DNA from: DASVFB01 sp963766345
GTDB lineage: Bacteria > Actinomycetota > Thermoleophilia > Gaiellales > Gaiellaceae
Reading direction: 5' to 3'
Length of the DNA stretch: 64,000 bases
Assembly: GCA_963766345.1 (NCBI GenBank)
Contig: CAVXZL010000012.1
Location: 124,001-188,000, forward strand
In this document: positions 49,313-57,731 of the stretch, one piece after another
Layout of the letters: each line of letters begins with the position of its first letter
Position numbering within the stretch: position 1 is the first letter of the stretch
Notes under the pieces: model-generated
Database searches by the model: none
What the model was told of the DNA's origin: nothing
The model's input: the letters and a program-made list of their open reading frames with translations, nothing else
Program-made: the position numbers and the translations under genes

Positions 49313-49329
49313 CCACCCCGTCCGGATGA
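49313..49329. promoter_or_regulatory. 17-bp palindromic intergenic motif, site 9
   Basis: CCACCC-CGTCC-GGATGA, one mismatch, 61 nt upstream of the small membrane protein gene and 3 nt from the end of the GT2 gene. Confidence 0.5.
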
Positions 49330-49332
49330 ACG

Positions 49333-50055
49333 TCACCCGGCCCGCCGCTTGCGAAGCCACTGCGCCGTGACGAGCGTCGCGATCACCGTCAGGACGACGC
49401 GGACCGCCTTGCCGCCGCGGAGCTTCGACTCGCCGCCGGCGCGCGCCGCCATGTTCACGGGAACCTCTTCGAGGCGCAGGCCGGCGTCGGTGATGCGGAT
49501 CAGCGCCTCGACCTCGGGCGCCTCGGTTCCGAACGGCTTCGCGAGCAGCGGCAACGCCTTGGCGTTGACCGCATAGAGGCCGCTCGTGGCGTCGCCGAAG
49601 GGCCGTCCGAGCACGAGGCCCATCGCCCGGCGGAGGACTGCCGTGCCGAACCGCCGCGCGCGATCGGGTTTGTAGCGGAACGGCGCATAGCCGTCGCCGG
49701 AGACGAAGCGCGAGCCGACGGCCACGTCGCACCGATCCTCCTTGACCATCGCGAGCAGGCGCACGAGCTCGTGGACCGGGTGCTGCCCGTCGGCGTCGAC
49801 ACGGCCGCAGAAGGCGTAACCGTGGTCGAGCGCCCAGCGGTAGCCGGCGGCGATGCCGACGGGCAGGCCGCGGTTTGTCCCGAGCGACAGGACGTCCGCG
49901 CCGTGCTCGCGCGCGACGTCCGCAGTGCCGTCCGTCGAGCCGTCGTCGACGACGAGGACGTCCGCGTCGGGGAGCCCGGCTTTCAGATCGTCGAGCACTG
50001 CCGGGAGGTTCTGCTCCTCGTTCCACGCCGGGATGAAGACAACGGTGTCGCTCAC
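49333..50055 (-). CDS. Family 2 glycosyltransferase (polyprenyl-phosphate sugar type)
   Basis: A 240-residue GT-A fold enzyme. VVFIPAWNEEQNLPAVL is the nucleotide-sugar N-terminus, VVDDGSTDGT the first acidic motif, and RVDADGQHPVHEL carries the DxD. The layout matches dolichol/polyprenyl-phosphate mannose or glucose synthases. The C-terminal KLRGGKAVRVVLTVIATLVTAQWLRKRR includes one hydrophobic helix. The GTG overlaps the YdcF-like gene stop (GTGA). It closes a four-gene envelope-type operon. Confidence 0.88.
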   Translation of the reverse strand: MSDTVVFIPAWNEEQNLPAVLDDLKAGLPDADVLVVDDGSTDGTADVAREHGADVLSLGTNRGLPVGIAAGYRWALDHGYAFCGRVDADGQHPVHELVRLLAMVKEDRCDVAVGSRFVSGDGYAPFRYKPDRARRFGTAVLRRAMGLVLGRPFGDATSGLYAVNAKALPLLAKPFGTEAPEVEALIRITDAGLRLEEVPVNMAARAGGESKLRGGKAVRVVLTVIATLVTAQWLRKRRAG

Positions 50056-50531
50056 GCGCGGACGACCTCTGCGAGCTCCGCCTTCGCCGCGCGCAGCTGG
50101 CGCCTGCAGGCGGTCGCCGCCCCCAGCTCCCACACGAGCGCGCCGACGCTGCGCCTCGTGCGCGCCACACGAAGCTCGACGGCGATGCCGTAGGCGCCGT
50201 AGAGCCGCGTGAAGAAGAACCGCGTGCGGTAGACGTGCAGCGGCGCGCATACGACGAAGGCGCGCTTCACGGCACGCTCGAGCAGGAGGGGCAGCGTGCG
50301 CGTTGCGTTCTCGGCCGTGCAGGACGCCGTCGGCTCGACGACGAGCTCGGCCTCGGGGCCGCTCCAATCGGCGTGCATCTGCTCGGCCTCGCTGATGCCG
50401 CCGCGCCGCGCCCAGCCCGTGAAGACGACGACGTCGATGGGCGTCTCCTCCGCGACCCGCTCGGCCGCTCGCACGAGATCCGCCAGCCGCTCGTGGCCGT
50501 GGTGTCCGGGCACGACGACGGCGGTGCGCAT
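50052..50531 (-). CDS. YdcF/ElyC-like DUF218 protein
   Basis: A 159-residue alpha/beta protein: TAVVVPGHHGHERLADLVRAAERV, VVVFTGWARRGGISEAEQM, EPTASCTAENATRTLPLL and VCAPLHVYRTRFFFTRLYGAYGI. This is the DUF218 pattern of YdcF, SanA and ElyC, which act in envelope or peptidoglycan-precursor homeostasis. There is no N-terminal helix, so it is soluble, unlike ElyC. The ATG overlaps the stop of the upstream phosphatase-like gene (TGATG). Confidence 0.75.
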   Translation of the reverse strand: MRTAVVVPGHHGHERLADLVRAAERVAEETPIDVVVFTGWARRGGISEAEQMHADWSGPEAELVVEPTASCTAENATRTLPLLLERAVKRAFVVCAPLHVYRTRFFFTRLYGAYGIAVELRVARTRRSVGALVWELGAATACRRQLRAAKAELAEVVRA

Positions 50532-52534
50532 CAGTCCGGGACGAGATCCCCGACGGGGACGACCTGGTCCGTACGCGGTGCAGCCTGCAGTGCGCGACGC
50601 CACCCGGTCAGCACAGCGTGCACCTGCGCCGCGCCGACGATCGGCTCCGCCGGTGCGGGCAGCTCGGCCGGGTGGAGGACGAACGCCTGCGTCTGCGGGC
50701 CGCCGAGGCCGCCGTGGAACGAGATCAGCTCCTCGAACGCGCAGCCTTCGTCGAGCTGCGCGTCGTAGAAGCTGTTGACCATCAGGTCCGCGACGTGCGG
50801 GAATTCGTCGGTGCGGAGCAGGTGCTTCGGCGCGTTCGCCGAGAACTGCGCGAGCGGGTCCTCGCCCTCGACCGCGCCCTCGGCGAGATAGTGCGCGCCG
50901 CGCGGTCCGAGCGCTACGGGCCCGCGCTCCGCCGAGCGCGCCAGCACGACGCCGACGTGCGGGTGCTCGCGCAGGGCCGGGATCAGCTTCGGGTGGCGCT
51001 CTTCGATCTCCTCGAGCGTCAGCCGGCGTGGCTCCTCCATCAGGTAGACGAGCCCGAGGTTGCCGGAGGCGAGCACCGCGGCCTCGGTCTGCGGCGCGGC
51101 GTCGCCGCCCGTGTCGGTCCCCCCTCCGCCGCGCGTCGCCTCCTGCACCGCGCGGCCGACCATCGAGTTGTTCTCGTCTCCCGAGGCGAGCTCGGTCGCC
51201 TCCCCGCTCGCGAGCGACCGGTTGACGAGGTCGGCGAGCGTGTAGCCGTTCCGCTGCTTGAACGTCGCTCCCTGCGTCTGTCCGTGATCCGAGAGCACGA
51301 CGATCTCGTACGGCCGCGGCGTGTAGCGGCGCGCGCGCTCGATGCGGCCGAACTGCTGGTCGAGCTTGCGCAGCGCCTCGAGCGTGTCAGCGCGCTCGAG
51401 CCCCGAGTGGTGCGCAACCTCGTCGTAGCTCGAGAACGTCGCGTACACCGCGGGACGCCCTTTCATCATGTCGGAGATGACGCCGAACACGATCAGGTCG
51501 CGGACGATGACGCACATCGCGGCGCGCATGAACGCGTATGCGACGCCTCGGTGCCCACGCGGACGGACGTCGCGACGCGCGCTGCGGGCCGCCGCCGTCA
51601 GCTCGAGGATCACCTCGAAGAAGAAGAGCACGAGCAGCCGCGTGACGTTGAACCCGTTCGCGAAGAATGCGCGGTAGCCCGGGTTCGACCGCTTTTCCTC
51701 GTTGATGCGGCTGACGGTGAGGATCAGGTGCTCCGCTTCGCCGGACAGCAGGTTGCCGCGGCTCGCGCCGCCGTCGCGCAGCAGACCGATGCCGCTCGCG
51801 TGGCGGCGCTCGATCTCGGCGCAGTCGTCCGGCTTCGAGCACGTCATCGTGCGCCCGCTCTCCTTCTCGACCCAGCGGAACGCGGGGATGTCCTCGTTCG
51901 AGCCGAGCAGGATCCCCGCCTGGCTCGCGCCGGTCTGCGACGAGAGGTCGGTCTCCCACCCGGTGAGGACGTAGCCGTTCTCGGCGACCCAGCGCGCCAT
52001 CTCGGGCGCGTTGCCGTCGCGCATCGCGCGTTGCAGGATCGGCAGTCCGAGGCCGTCGATCTCCAGAAAGATGATCCCCGGCTCGTCCGTCGCGATCTGG
52101 CCGCCCGTCCGGCGCGCGATCCGTTGCGTCACGCGCAGCATGTACGTCTCGTCGTCGTTCGTCCGGAAGATCGGGTCGAGCGAGACCGACACGACCGCCG
52201 CCACGAACGCGGCGACGAGCGCCCACCAGTACGAGTCGACGGTGAGCGCGTCGGGCGCGATGCGGGCGGCGAGCTTGAACATCGCCGCGTCCAGAAAGAG
52301 AACGAGCAAGAAGCCGACGACGAGCGTGAACGGCAGCCGCAGCGCGGCGATGACCGGCGGCAGGATCGCGTTCAGGATCGCGATCAGCGCGGAGGCGACG
52401 AGAGCGCCGCCCCAGCCGTTGACCGACACGCCCGGCACGACCGCGGCCGCGAACAGGAGCGCCGCGGCGGAGATCAGCCACGCCACGAGGAGACGCAACG
52501 GCCGGATGCGGGGGCGCTCGAGCTCGCGGGTCAC
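50531..52534 (-). CDS. Phage-holin-like membrane domain fused to alkaline-phosphatase-fold enzyme
   Basis: A 667-residue fusion. The N-terminal about 110 residues form four helices like the holin superfamily IV domain (NGWGGALVASALIAILNAILPPVIAALRLPFTLVVGFLL). The rest is an alkaline phosphatase/nucleotide phosphodiesterase fold: IIFLEIDGLGLP (metal Asp), SSQTGASQAGILLGS (Thr/Ser nucleophile), SSYDEVAHHSG, VVLSDHGQTQG and FHGGLGG supply the usual metal ligands. A C-rich insert CSKPDDCAEIERRHASG and a membrane-like segment (LLVLFFFEVILELTAA) are also present. It starts with GTG 52534, AAGGAG upstream, and overlaps the beta-lactamase-fold gene (GTGA). Confidence 0.8.
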   Translation of the reverse strand: MTRELERPRIRPLRLLVAWLISAAALLFAAAVVPGVSVNGWGGALVASALIAILNAILPPVIAALRLPFTLVVGFLLVLFLDAAMFKLAARIAPDALTVDSYWWALVAAFVAAVVSVSLDPIFRTNDDETYMLRVTQRIARRTGGQIATDEPGIIFLEIDGLGLPILQRAMRDGNAPEMARWVAENGYVLTGWETDLSSQTGASQAGILLGSNEDIPAFRWVEKESGRTMTCSKPDDCAEIERRHASGIGLLRDGGASRGNLLSGEAEHLILTVSRINEEKRSNPGYRAFFANGFNVTRLLVLFFFEVILELTAAARSARRDVRPRGHRGVAYAFMRAAMCVIVRDLIVFGVISDMMKGRPAVYATFSSYDEVAHHSGLERADTLEALRKLDQQFGRIERARRYTPRPYEIVVLSDHGQTQGATFKQRNGYTLADLVNRSLASGEATELASGDENNSMVGRAVQEATRGGGGTDTGGDAAPQTEAAVLASGNLGLVYLMEEPRRLTLEEIEERHPKLIPALREHPHVGVVLARSAERGPVALGPRGAHYLAEGAVEGEDPLAQFSANAPKHLLRTDEFPHVADLMVNSFYDAQLDEGCAFEELISFHGGLGGPQTQAFVLHPAELPAPAEPIVGAAQVHAVLTGWRRALQAAPRTDQVVPVGDLVPD

Positions 52535-53310
52535 GTCGAGACTCCTTCGTGGACGCCCGTCAGCTCGAGCCTCCCGCCGACGGGCAGGATCCGCACCTCG
52601 ACCTCCGGCGCGAGCTCGGCGGCGAAGCGGGCGAACGCTTCGGCGGGCTCGCGGAGCACGTCTTCCTCGCTCGAGAGGCCGACCCGTCGGTACGTGCCCC
52701 AGTGGATCGGCACGGCGATCCGCGGCCGGAGCCGCGTGAGCGCCTGCGCCGCGCGCTCCGGATCGAGATGCCCGCGAGGCACGCGCGGGCCCCAACCCGC
52801 CACGGGGAGCAGGGCGACGTCGAGGTCGCGCGCGACACGGCTCATCCCGTCGAAGAGGTCGGTGTCGCCGGCGAACCAGATCCGCAGCGAGCCGCTCACG
52901 AAGTAGCCGAGGGCGGGCACGCGCATCCCGAGGACCTGCCGGCCCCCGTGCTCCGCGTGGGTCGCGGCGACGTTGACGCCATGTACGTCAGTGTCTTCAC
53001 CTACGTCGAGCTCGGTCACGTGCGCGAACCCGCGGCTGCGGAGCATGTCGCCGGCGCCGGCGGGGACGACGACGCGCGACGTGCGCCCGACGAGCCGGAG
53101 CGACTGCACGTCGAGGTGGTCGTAGTGGAGATGCGAGACGAGAAGCGCGTCGACGTCGTGGAGCGCACCGACGTCCGCGTTCCCCGACACGCGCCGCAGG
53201 TGCAACATCCTCCCGCGCAGGACGGGGTCGGTGAGCAGCCGGACGCCGTCGAGCTCCAGCAGGACCGTGCTGTGGCCGACCCACGTGATCGCCGGAGCTT
53301 GCACTCCCAC
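52531..53310 (-). CDS. Beta-lactamase-fold metal-dependent hydrolase (UlaG-like)
   Basis: A protein of about 259 residues. ITWVGHSTVLLELDGVRLLTDPVL starts the fold, LVSHLHYDHLD is the HxHxDH metal motif, and FAGDTDLFDGM and VPIHWGTYR give the further Asp and His ligands. This is the pattern of L-ascorbate-6-phosphate lactonase-like and NAPE-PLD-like hydrolases. GTGs at 53310 and 53304 are candidate starts; the TTG at 53340 gives an unlike N-terminus. It is the first gene of the operon; a palindromic motif lies 34 nt upstream. Confidence 0.85.
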   Translation of the reverse strand: MGVQAPAITWVGHSTVLLELDGVRLLTDPVLRGRMLHLRRVSGNADVGALHDVDALLVSHLHYDHLDVQSLRLVGRTSRVVVPAGAGDMLRSRGFAHVTELDVGEDTDVHGVNVAATHAEHGGRQVLGMRVPALGYFVSGSLRIWFAGDTDLFDGMSRVARDLDVALLPVAGWGPRVPRGHLDPERAAQALTRLRPRIAVPIHWGTYRRVGLSSEEDVLREPAEAFARFAAELAPEVEVRILPVGGRLELTGVHEGVST

Positions 53311-53344
53311 ACTGTGATGCAAACGTCTCGGTCGAGGCAAGGCG

Positions 53345-53361
53345 TCACCCCGATGGAATGA
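53345..53361. promoter_or_regulatory. 17-bp palindromic intergenic motif, site 10
   Basis: TCACCC-CGATG-GAATGA, one mismatch, 34 nt upstream of the chosen beta-lactamase-fold start and 3 nt after the HdeD gene end. Confidence 0.5.
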
Positions 53362-53364
53362 AAC

Positions 53365-53925
53365 TCAGCCCGGCCGGAGCTCGAAGGCGCGCGCGATCTG
53401 CAGCACGCCGTGCGCGAGCGCGCTCGCCCCCACCCACACGATGAGCAGGAACGCCTTGTGGCCGAAGTCGCCGGCGGCCCAGAACGCGAGCAGGATCTGG
53501 GCGCACCCGAGCACGAGCGTCAGCCACCAGAGCGGCCGGCCTCTTCCGATCAGCGCCACGACGACGTCGAAGACGCCGCGGAAGAGCAGATAGAACGCGA
53601 AGATCGTCGCAAGGGCCTTGACGCTGTCTCCCGGGTGGACGAACGCGAGGACGCCGATGATCGCGAAGACGACGGCGAGCGCGATGCGCCCGAGACGCAT
53701 CCAGCCGCGCGACGTCGGAACCGCGAGGAGCTCGAGCAGCGCCGCTCCGAGGCACGTCGCACCGATCAGGATCGAGATCGCGCTGACGGTTCGCGAGTCG
53801 ACCTGGAACACGAGCAGGGCGAACACGAGCCAGAGGCCGCCGACGACGAGGTGGAACCACCACAGCTCGGAGGGCTCTTCGAGAGTCGCCGGCGCGGTGT
53901 GAGGCGGAGTGCGAAAGCTGCTCAT
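53365..53925 (-). CDS. HdeD-like DUF308 membrane protein
   Basis: A 186-residue protein with six helices in three pairs, as in HdeD of the E. coli acid-stress region: WWFHLVVGGLWLVFALLVFQ, SAISILIGATCLGAALLEL, RLGRIALAVVFAIIGVLAFVHPGDSVKAL, ATIFAFYLLFRGVFDVVVAL, WLTLVLGCAQILLAFWA and AFLLIVWVGASALAHGVLQI. The repeated pairs suggest internal duplication. It starts at ATG 53925, 5 nt from the 24-bp palindrome, and is divergent from the P-type ATPase gene. Confidence 0.82.
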   Translation of the reverse strand: MSSFRTPPHTAPATLEEPSELWWFHLVVGGLWLVFALLVFQVDSRTVSAISILIGATCLGAALLELLAVPTSRGWMRLGRIALAVVFAIIGVLAFVHPGDSVKALATIFAFYLLFRGVFDVVVALIGRGRPLWWLTLVLGCAQILLAFWAAGDFGHKAFLLIVWVGASALAHGVLQIARAFELRPG

Positions 53926-53930
53926 AACGG

Positions 53931-53954
53931 TTGGCCCTGTATATACAGGGCCAA
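53931..53954. promoter_or_regulatory. 24-bp perfect palindrome between HdeD and P-type ATPase genes
   Basis: The half TTGGCCCTGTAT is followed at once by its reverse complement ATACAGGGCCAA. It fills about half of the 46-nt divergent gap, with the two starts 5 nt and 17 nt away. It may be an operator covering both promoters (the centre TATATA could be a -10) or a cruciform-forming site. Confidence 0.65.
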
Positions 53955-53971
53955 CACCGCATCGAGGAGCC

Positions 53972-56713
53972 ATGGCAGAAGCGACGATCGCGCAGGACGC
54001 ACCGTCCGCAGGGGACGCGAAAGACTGGTACCGGCTGACGCCCGAGGACGTCGCGGCCGCGATGGCCGTCGATCCGGCGACCGGCCTGACGTCCGCCGAG
54101 GCCTCGTCCCGGCTCGCGCAGTACGGCCCGAACAAGTTCGCCGAGGCCAAGCCCGAGCCGCGCTGGCACGCGCTTGTGCGCCAGTACTACGACGCGATGC
54201 AGATCGTCCTGCTCGTGGCGGGCATCGGCAGCATCTGGCCGCTCAAGCAGTACGGCACCGGCATCGTGCTCCTCCTGCTCACGGTGCTCAACGCCGTCCT
54301 CGGGCTGAACCAGGAGGGCAAGGCGGCGGCCGCGGTCGCGGCGCTGCAGAAGATGATGATCATCAGGGCGAAGGTGCGCCGCGACGGCGAGCTGGCCGAG
54401 CTTCCGGCCGAGCAGCTCGTTCCGGGCGACATCGTCTTCGTCGAGGCCGGCGATGTCGTCCCCGCCGACGGCCGCCTCGTGCACGCGGCGACGCTCGAGG
54501 TCGCGGAGTCGGCACTCACGGGCGAGAGCGTGCCGGTCTCGAAGGGCGTCGCGCGCGTCGACGGCGACAACGTGCCGCTCGGGGACCGCACCGACATGGT
54601 GTTCATGAATACGAACACGACGCGCGGAACCGGCCAGTTCGTCGTCACCGCGACGGGCATGTCGACCGAGGTCGGCCACATCTCGAACCTGCTGCAGGCC
54701 GAAGACGAGACGACGACGCCGCTGACGCGCCAGCTCGCGAAGCTGACGAACCAGATCCTCTTCATCGCCGGCGCCGCGGTCGCGCTCTCGATCATCCTCA
54801 ACCTCTCGCGCGGCGAGACGTTCCACACCGTCTTCACCGCCGCGATCGCCTTCGCGATCTCCGCGATCCCGACGGGACTGCCCGCCGTCGTGACGACGAT
54901 CCTGTCGCTCGGCACGCAGATGCTCGCGCGGGCGAACGCGATCGTGAAGCGCCTGCGCTCGACGGAGACGCTCGGCTCGACGTCGGCGATCAACTCCGAC
55001 AAGACGGGCACGCTGACGCTCAACCAGATGACAGCCGTCGAGCTGACGATCCCCGGCCGGCGGTACTCGATCTCAGGGAGCGGCTACTCGGCGGAAGGCG
55101 CGATCAAGCACGTCTACGGGCAGCCGGAGGTGCCGCTCGAGCAGTTCCTGCTGCCGATGCTGCTCGCCTCCGACGCGGTGGTCACGAACGGCGAGCTGAT
55201 CGGCGACCCGACCGAGGGCGCGCTCGTCGTCCTGGCGGAGAAGGGCGGCCTCGACCCGGTGCAGACGCGCGCGGAGTTCCCGCGCGTCGCCGACCTGCCG
55301 TTCGACGCGGACTACAAGCTGATGGCGACGTTCCACCGCATGCAGGACGATTCTGGCCGCGAGGTCGTCCGCGCGTTCGTCAAAGGCGCGCCCGACCAGC
55401 TGCTCGCACGCAGCAGGTTCCATCTCGGCCCGGATCTCGAGCAGGCCGCCGCCGACGACGACTTCCGTGCGCGCTACCTCGCGGAGAACCAGCGGCTCGG
55501 CGAGCAGGGCCTGCGCGTGCTCGCCACCGCGCGCAAGGACTTCGACCCCGCGACGTTCGACCCCGACGCGGAGCTCCTACCGCTCGTCGAGGACCTGACG
55601 GTGATGGCGCTCGTCGGCATCGTCGACCCGCCGCGGACGCAGGCGAAGGACGCGATCGCGGAGGCGCACGCCGCCGGCATCCAGGTGCGCATGATCACCG
55701 GTGACCATGCCGTGACCGCGCAGGCGATCGCGAACCAGCTCGGGATCGAGGGCCGTGCGATCACGGGCGCGGAGTTCGCCGCGATGAGCGACGACGAGGC
55801 GCTCGAGCAGATCGACGGCATCGGCGTGATCGCGCGCGTCACGCCGGAGGACAAGGTGCGCCTCGTCGACACGCTGAAGCGCCGCGGCCACGTCGTCGCG
55901 ATGACCGGCGACGGCGTCAACGACGCGCCTGCGCTGAAGCGCGCCGACATCGGCATCGCGATGGGGATCACCGGCACCGAGGTGTCGAAGGAAGCCGCCG
56001 CGATGATCCTCACGGACGACGACTTCTCGACGATCGTCAAGGCCGTTCGCATCGGCCGCGGCCTGTACGACAACCTCAAGAAGTACATCCAGTTCCAGAT
56101 GGGCGTCCTGATCGGCTTCATCGTCACGTTCCTCGGCGCGAGCATCTTCAACATCGTCGGCGGCGTCCCGTTCGTGCCGTTACAGACGCTCTGGGTGAAC
56201 TTCACGACGCAGGTCTTCCAGGCGATCGGCCTGGGCTACGGGGAGCCTGCCTCCGATCTCATGGAGCGCAAGCCGCGGCCGGAGAAGGAGCCGATCCTGC
56301 CCACGGAGATCCTCGCGTGGCTCGCGTTCGTGGGCTTCGTGCTCGGCGCCACGACGCTCGGCGTCATCTGGTGGGCCGACGACGCGCACGACACCGCGGT
56401 CGCGCGCACGATGGGCATGACGACGTTCGCGATCGCCAACGTCTTCCTCTCGTTCGCCGTCAAGGACGACCGCAGGTCGATGCTGAGCCCCGAGACCTAC
56501 GCGGACCGGCGCCTGCTGAAGGCGACTGCGCTGTCGGCGATCGCGATCGTCTTCGGCACCGAGCTCGGCATCCTCCAGCGCATCCTGCACACGGTCAGCC
56601 TCACCGGCCGCGAGTGGGCGATCTGCATCCTCGCCGCGCTGACGGTCGTCGTCGTGACTGAGCTGCGGAAGCTGTACCTCAGGTCGCGAGAGTCGCGACC
56701 AGCAGCGCCTTGA
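53972..56713 (+). CDS. P-type cation ATPase with non-standard ion-site residues
   Basis: A 913-residue P-type ATPase. The phosphorylation site is Asp343 in DKTGTLTLNQMT; TGES is in LTGESVPVSKG; KGAPDQLLARS and MTGDGVNDAPALKRADIGIAMG complete the N and P domains. Layout and length match P2-type Ca2+/Na+ pumps. The fourth helix has PTGLP (Thr301) where Ca2+ pumps have PEGLP, and helix six has NFTTQ (Asn743, Thr746, Gln747) where they have N..TD, so two acidic ligands are replaced by Thr and Gln. The transported ion is therefore uncertain. GAGGAG before the ATG at 53972 supports the start. Confidence 0.9.
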   Translation: MAEATIAQDAPSAGDAKDWYRLTPEDVAAAMAVDPATGLTSAEASSRLAQYGPNKFAEAKPEPRWHALVRQYYDAMQIVLLVAGIGSIWPLKQYGTGIVLLLLTVLNAVLGLNQEGKAAAAVAALQKMMIIRAKVRRDGELAELPAEQLVPGDIVFVEAGDVVPADGRLVHAATLEVAESALTGESVPVSKGVARVDGDNVPLGDRTDMVFMNTNTTRGTGQFVVTATGMSTEVGHISNLLQAEDETTTPLTRQLAKLTNQILFIAGAAVALSIILNLSRGETFHTVFTAAIAFAISAIPTGLPAVVTTILSLGTQMLARANAIVKRLRSTETLGSTSAINSDKTGTLTLNQMTAVELTIPGRRYSISGSGYSAEGAIKHVYGQPEVPLEQFLLPMLLASDAVVTNGELIGDPTEGALVVLAEKGGLDPVQTRAEFPRVADLPFDADYKLMATFHRMQDDSGREVVRAFVKGAPDQLLARSRFHLGPDLEQAAADDDFRARYLAENQRLGEQGLRVLATARKDFDPATFDPDAELLPLVEDLTVMALVGIVDPPRTQAKDAIAEAHAAGIQVRMITGDHAVTAQAIANQLGIEGRAITGAEFAAMSDDEALEQIDGIGVIARVTPEDKVRLVDTLKRRGHVVAMTGDGVNDAPALKRADIGIAMGITGTEVSKEAAAMILTDDDFSTIVKAVRIGRGLYDNLKKYIQFQMGVLIGFIVTFLGASIFNIVGGVPFVPLQTLWVNFTTQVFQAIGLGYGEPASDLMERKPRPEKEPILPTEILAWLAFVGFVLGATTLGVIWWADDAHDTAVARTMGMTTFAIANVFLSFAVKDDRRSMLSPETYADRRLLKATALSAIAIVFGTELGILQRILHTVSLTGREWAICILAALTVVVVTELRKLYLRSRESRPAAP

Positions 56714-57662
56714 TCGTGTGCATTCGGTTCTCGGCCTCGTCCCAGACGAGCGATGCCGCCGACTCGAAGACGTCGTCGGTCACCTCCATCGCGTCGAGGC
56801 CGAACTTCTCGTAGACCTCGCGCCCTACCTTCGTGCGCGTGTCGTGGAACGCGGGCAGGCAGTGCATGAACTTCACGTCGGCGTTGCCGGTGAGCCTCAT
56901 CGTCTCGGCGTTCACCTGGTACGGCAGCAGCAACTCGATCCGCTCGGCCCAGACTTCGTCGGGCTCGCCCATCGAGACCCAGACGTCCGTGAAGAGGACG
57001 TCGCAGCCGCGTACCGCCTCGGCGACGTCGTCGGTGATCGTGATCCGCTCGCTGCGCTGGCGCGCGAGCGCGACGACCTCGTCGGACGGCCGAAGCGACT
57101 CGGGCGCGGCAATTCTCACGTCCATGCCGAGCGTGGCGCCGCCGACGAGATACGAGTTCGCCATGTTGAAGCGCGCGTCACCGAGATAGCAGAACGCGAC
57201 GTTCTCGACCGGCTTCGAGACGTGCTCCTGGACCGTCATGAAGTCGGCGAGGATCTGTGTCGGGTGCCATTGCTCGGTGAGCGCGTTGAAGACGGGCACG
57301 CCCGCCCACCCGGCGAGCGCGTCCAGGTTCTCGTCGAACCCGCGGTAGCCGATCGCGTCGTACATGCGCCCGAGCACGCGCGCGGTGTCCTTGATCGACT
57401 CCTTCTGGGAGGTGTGCGAGCCCGTCGCACCGATGTACGTCACGTGCGCACCCTGGTCGTAGGCCGCGACCTCGAAGGCGGAGCGCGTGCGCGTCGAGTC
57501 CTTCTCGAACAGGAGCGCGACCGTCTTGCCCTCGAGGCGCCGCTCCTCGCGGCCGTCGCGCTTCGCCGCCTTGAGCTCGGCCGCGAGCTCGAGCACGTGC
57601 AGCAGCTCGTCGCGCGAGAAGTCCGCGAGCGTCAGGAAGTGCCGGCCGGGCAGCTCGGTCAC
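56679..57662 (-). CDS. argF: Ornithine carbamoyltransferase
   Basis: A 327-residue enzyme that makes citrulline from ornithine and carbamoyl phosphate, or the reverse if catabolic. STRTR in FEKDSTRTRSAFEVAA binds carbamoyl phosphate; EQWHPTQILADFMT and FMHCLPAFHD bind substrate and ornithine. GATGSHTSQKESIKDTARVLGRMYDAI is close to the ArcB type. No other arginine or arc gene is nearby, so the direction is open. The GTG start follows a terminator-like gap, and its 3' end overlaps the ATPase gene by 35 nt. Confidence 0.92.
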   Translation of the reverse strand: MTELPGRHFLTLADFSRDELLHVLELAAELKAAKRDGREERRLEGKTVALLFEKDSTRTRSAFEVAAYDQGAHVTYIGATGSHTSQKESIKDTARVLGRMYDAIGYRGFDENLDALAGWAGVPVFNALTEQWHPTQILADFMTVQEHVSKPVENVAFCYLGDARFNMANSYLVGGATLGMDVRIAAPESLRPSDEVVALARQRSERITITDDVAEAVRGCDVLFTDVWVSMGEPDEVWAERIELLLPYQVNAETMRLTGNADVKFMHCLPAFHDTRTKVGREVYEKFGLDAMEVTDDVFESAASLVWDEAENRMHTIKALLVATLAT

Positions 57663-57693
57663 GGCCTCATCTTCGTCGCTCGAGCGCGAGCCT

Positions 57694-57721
57694 GCCGGAG
57701 GCGGTCGAAGCCGCCTCCGGC
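57694..57721. terminator. Perfect 11-bp hairpin between argF and DUF7144 gene
   Basis: Arm GCCGGAGGCGG, loop TCGAAG, arm CCGCCTCCGGC. It sits after the DUF7144 stop and before argF on the same strand, so it probably ends the upstream gene. A weak tail (CGAGCCGTCG) follows with no U-run. Confidence 0.65.
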
Positions 57722-57731
57722 CGAGCCGTCG

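Noticed and set aside
50531..52534. Prophage remnant suggested by the holin-like domain
   Set aside because: No other phage gene, integrase or attachment site is nearby, and the domain is fused to an enzyme within a bacterial operon.
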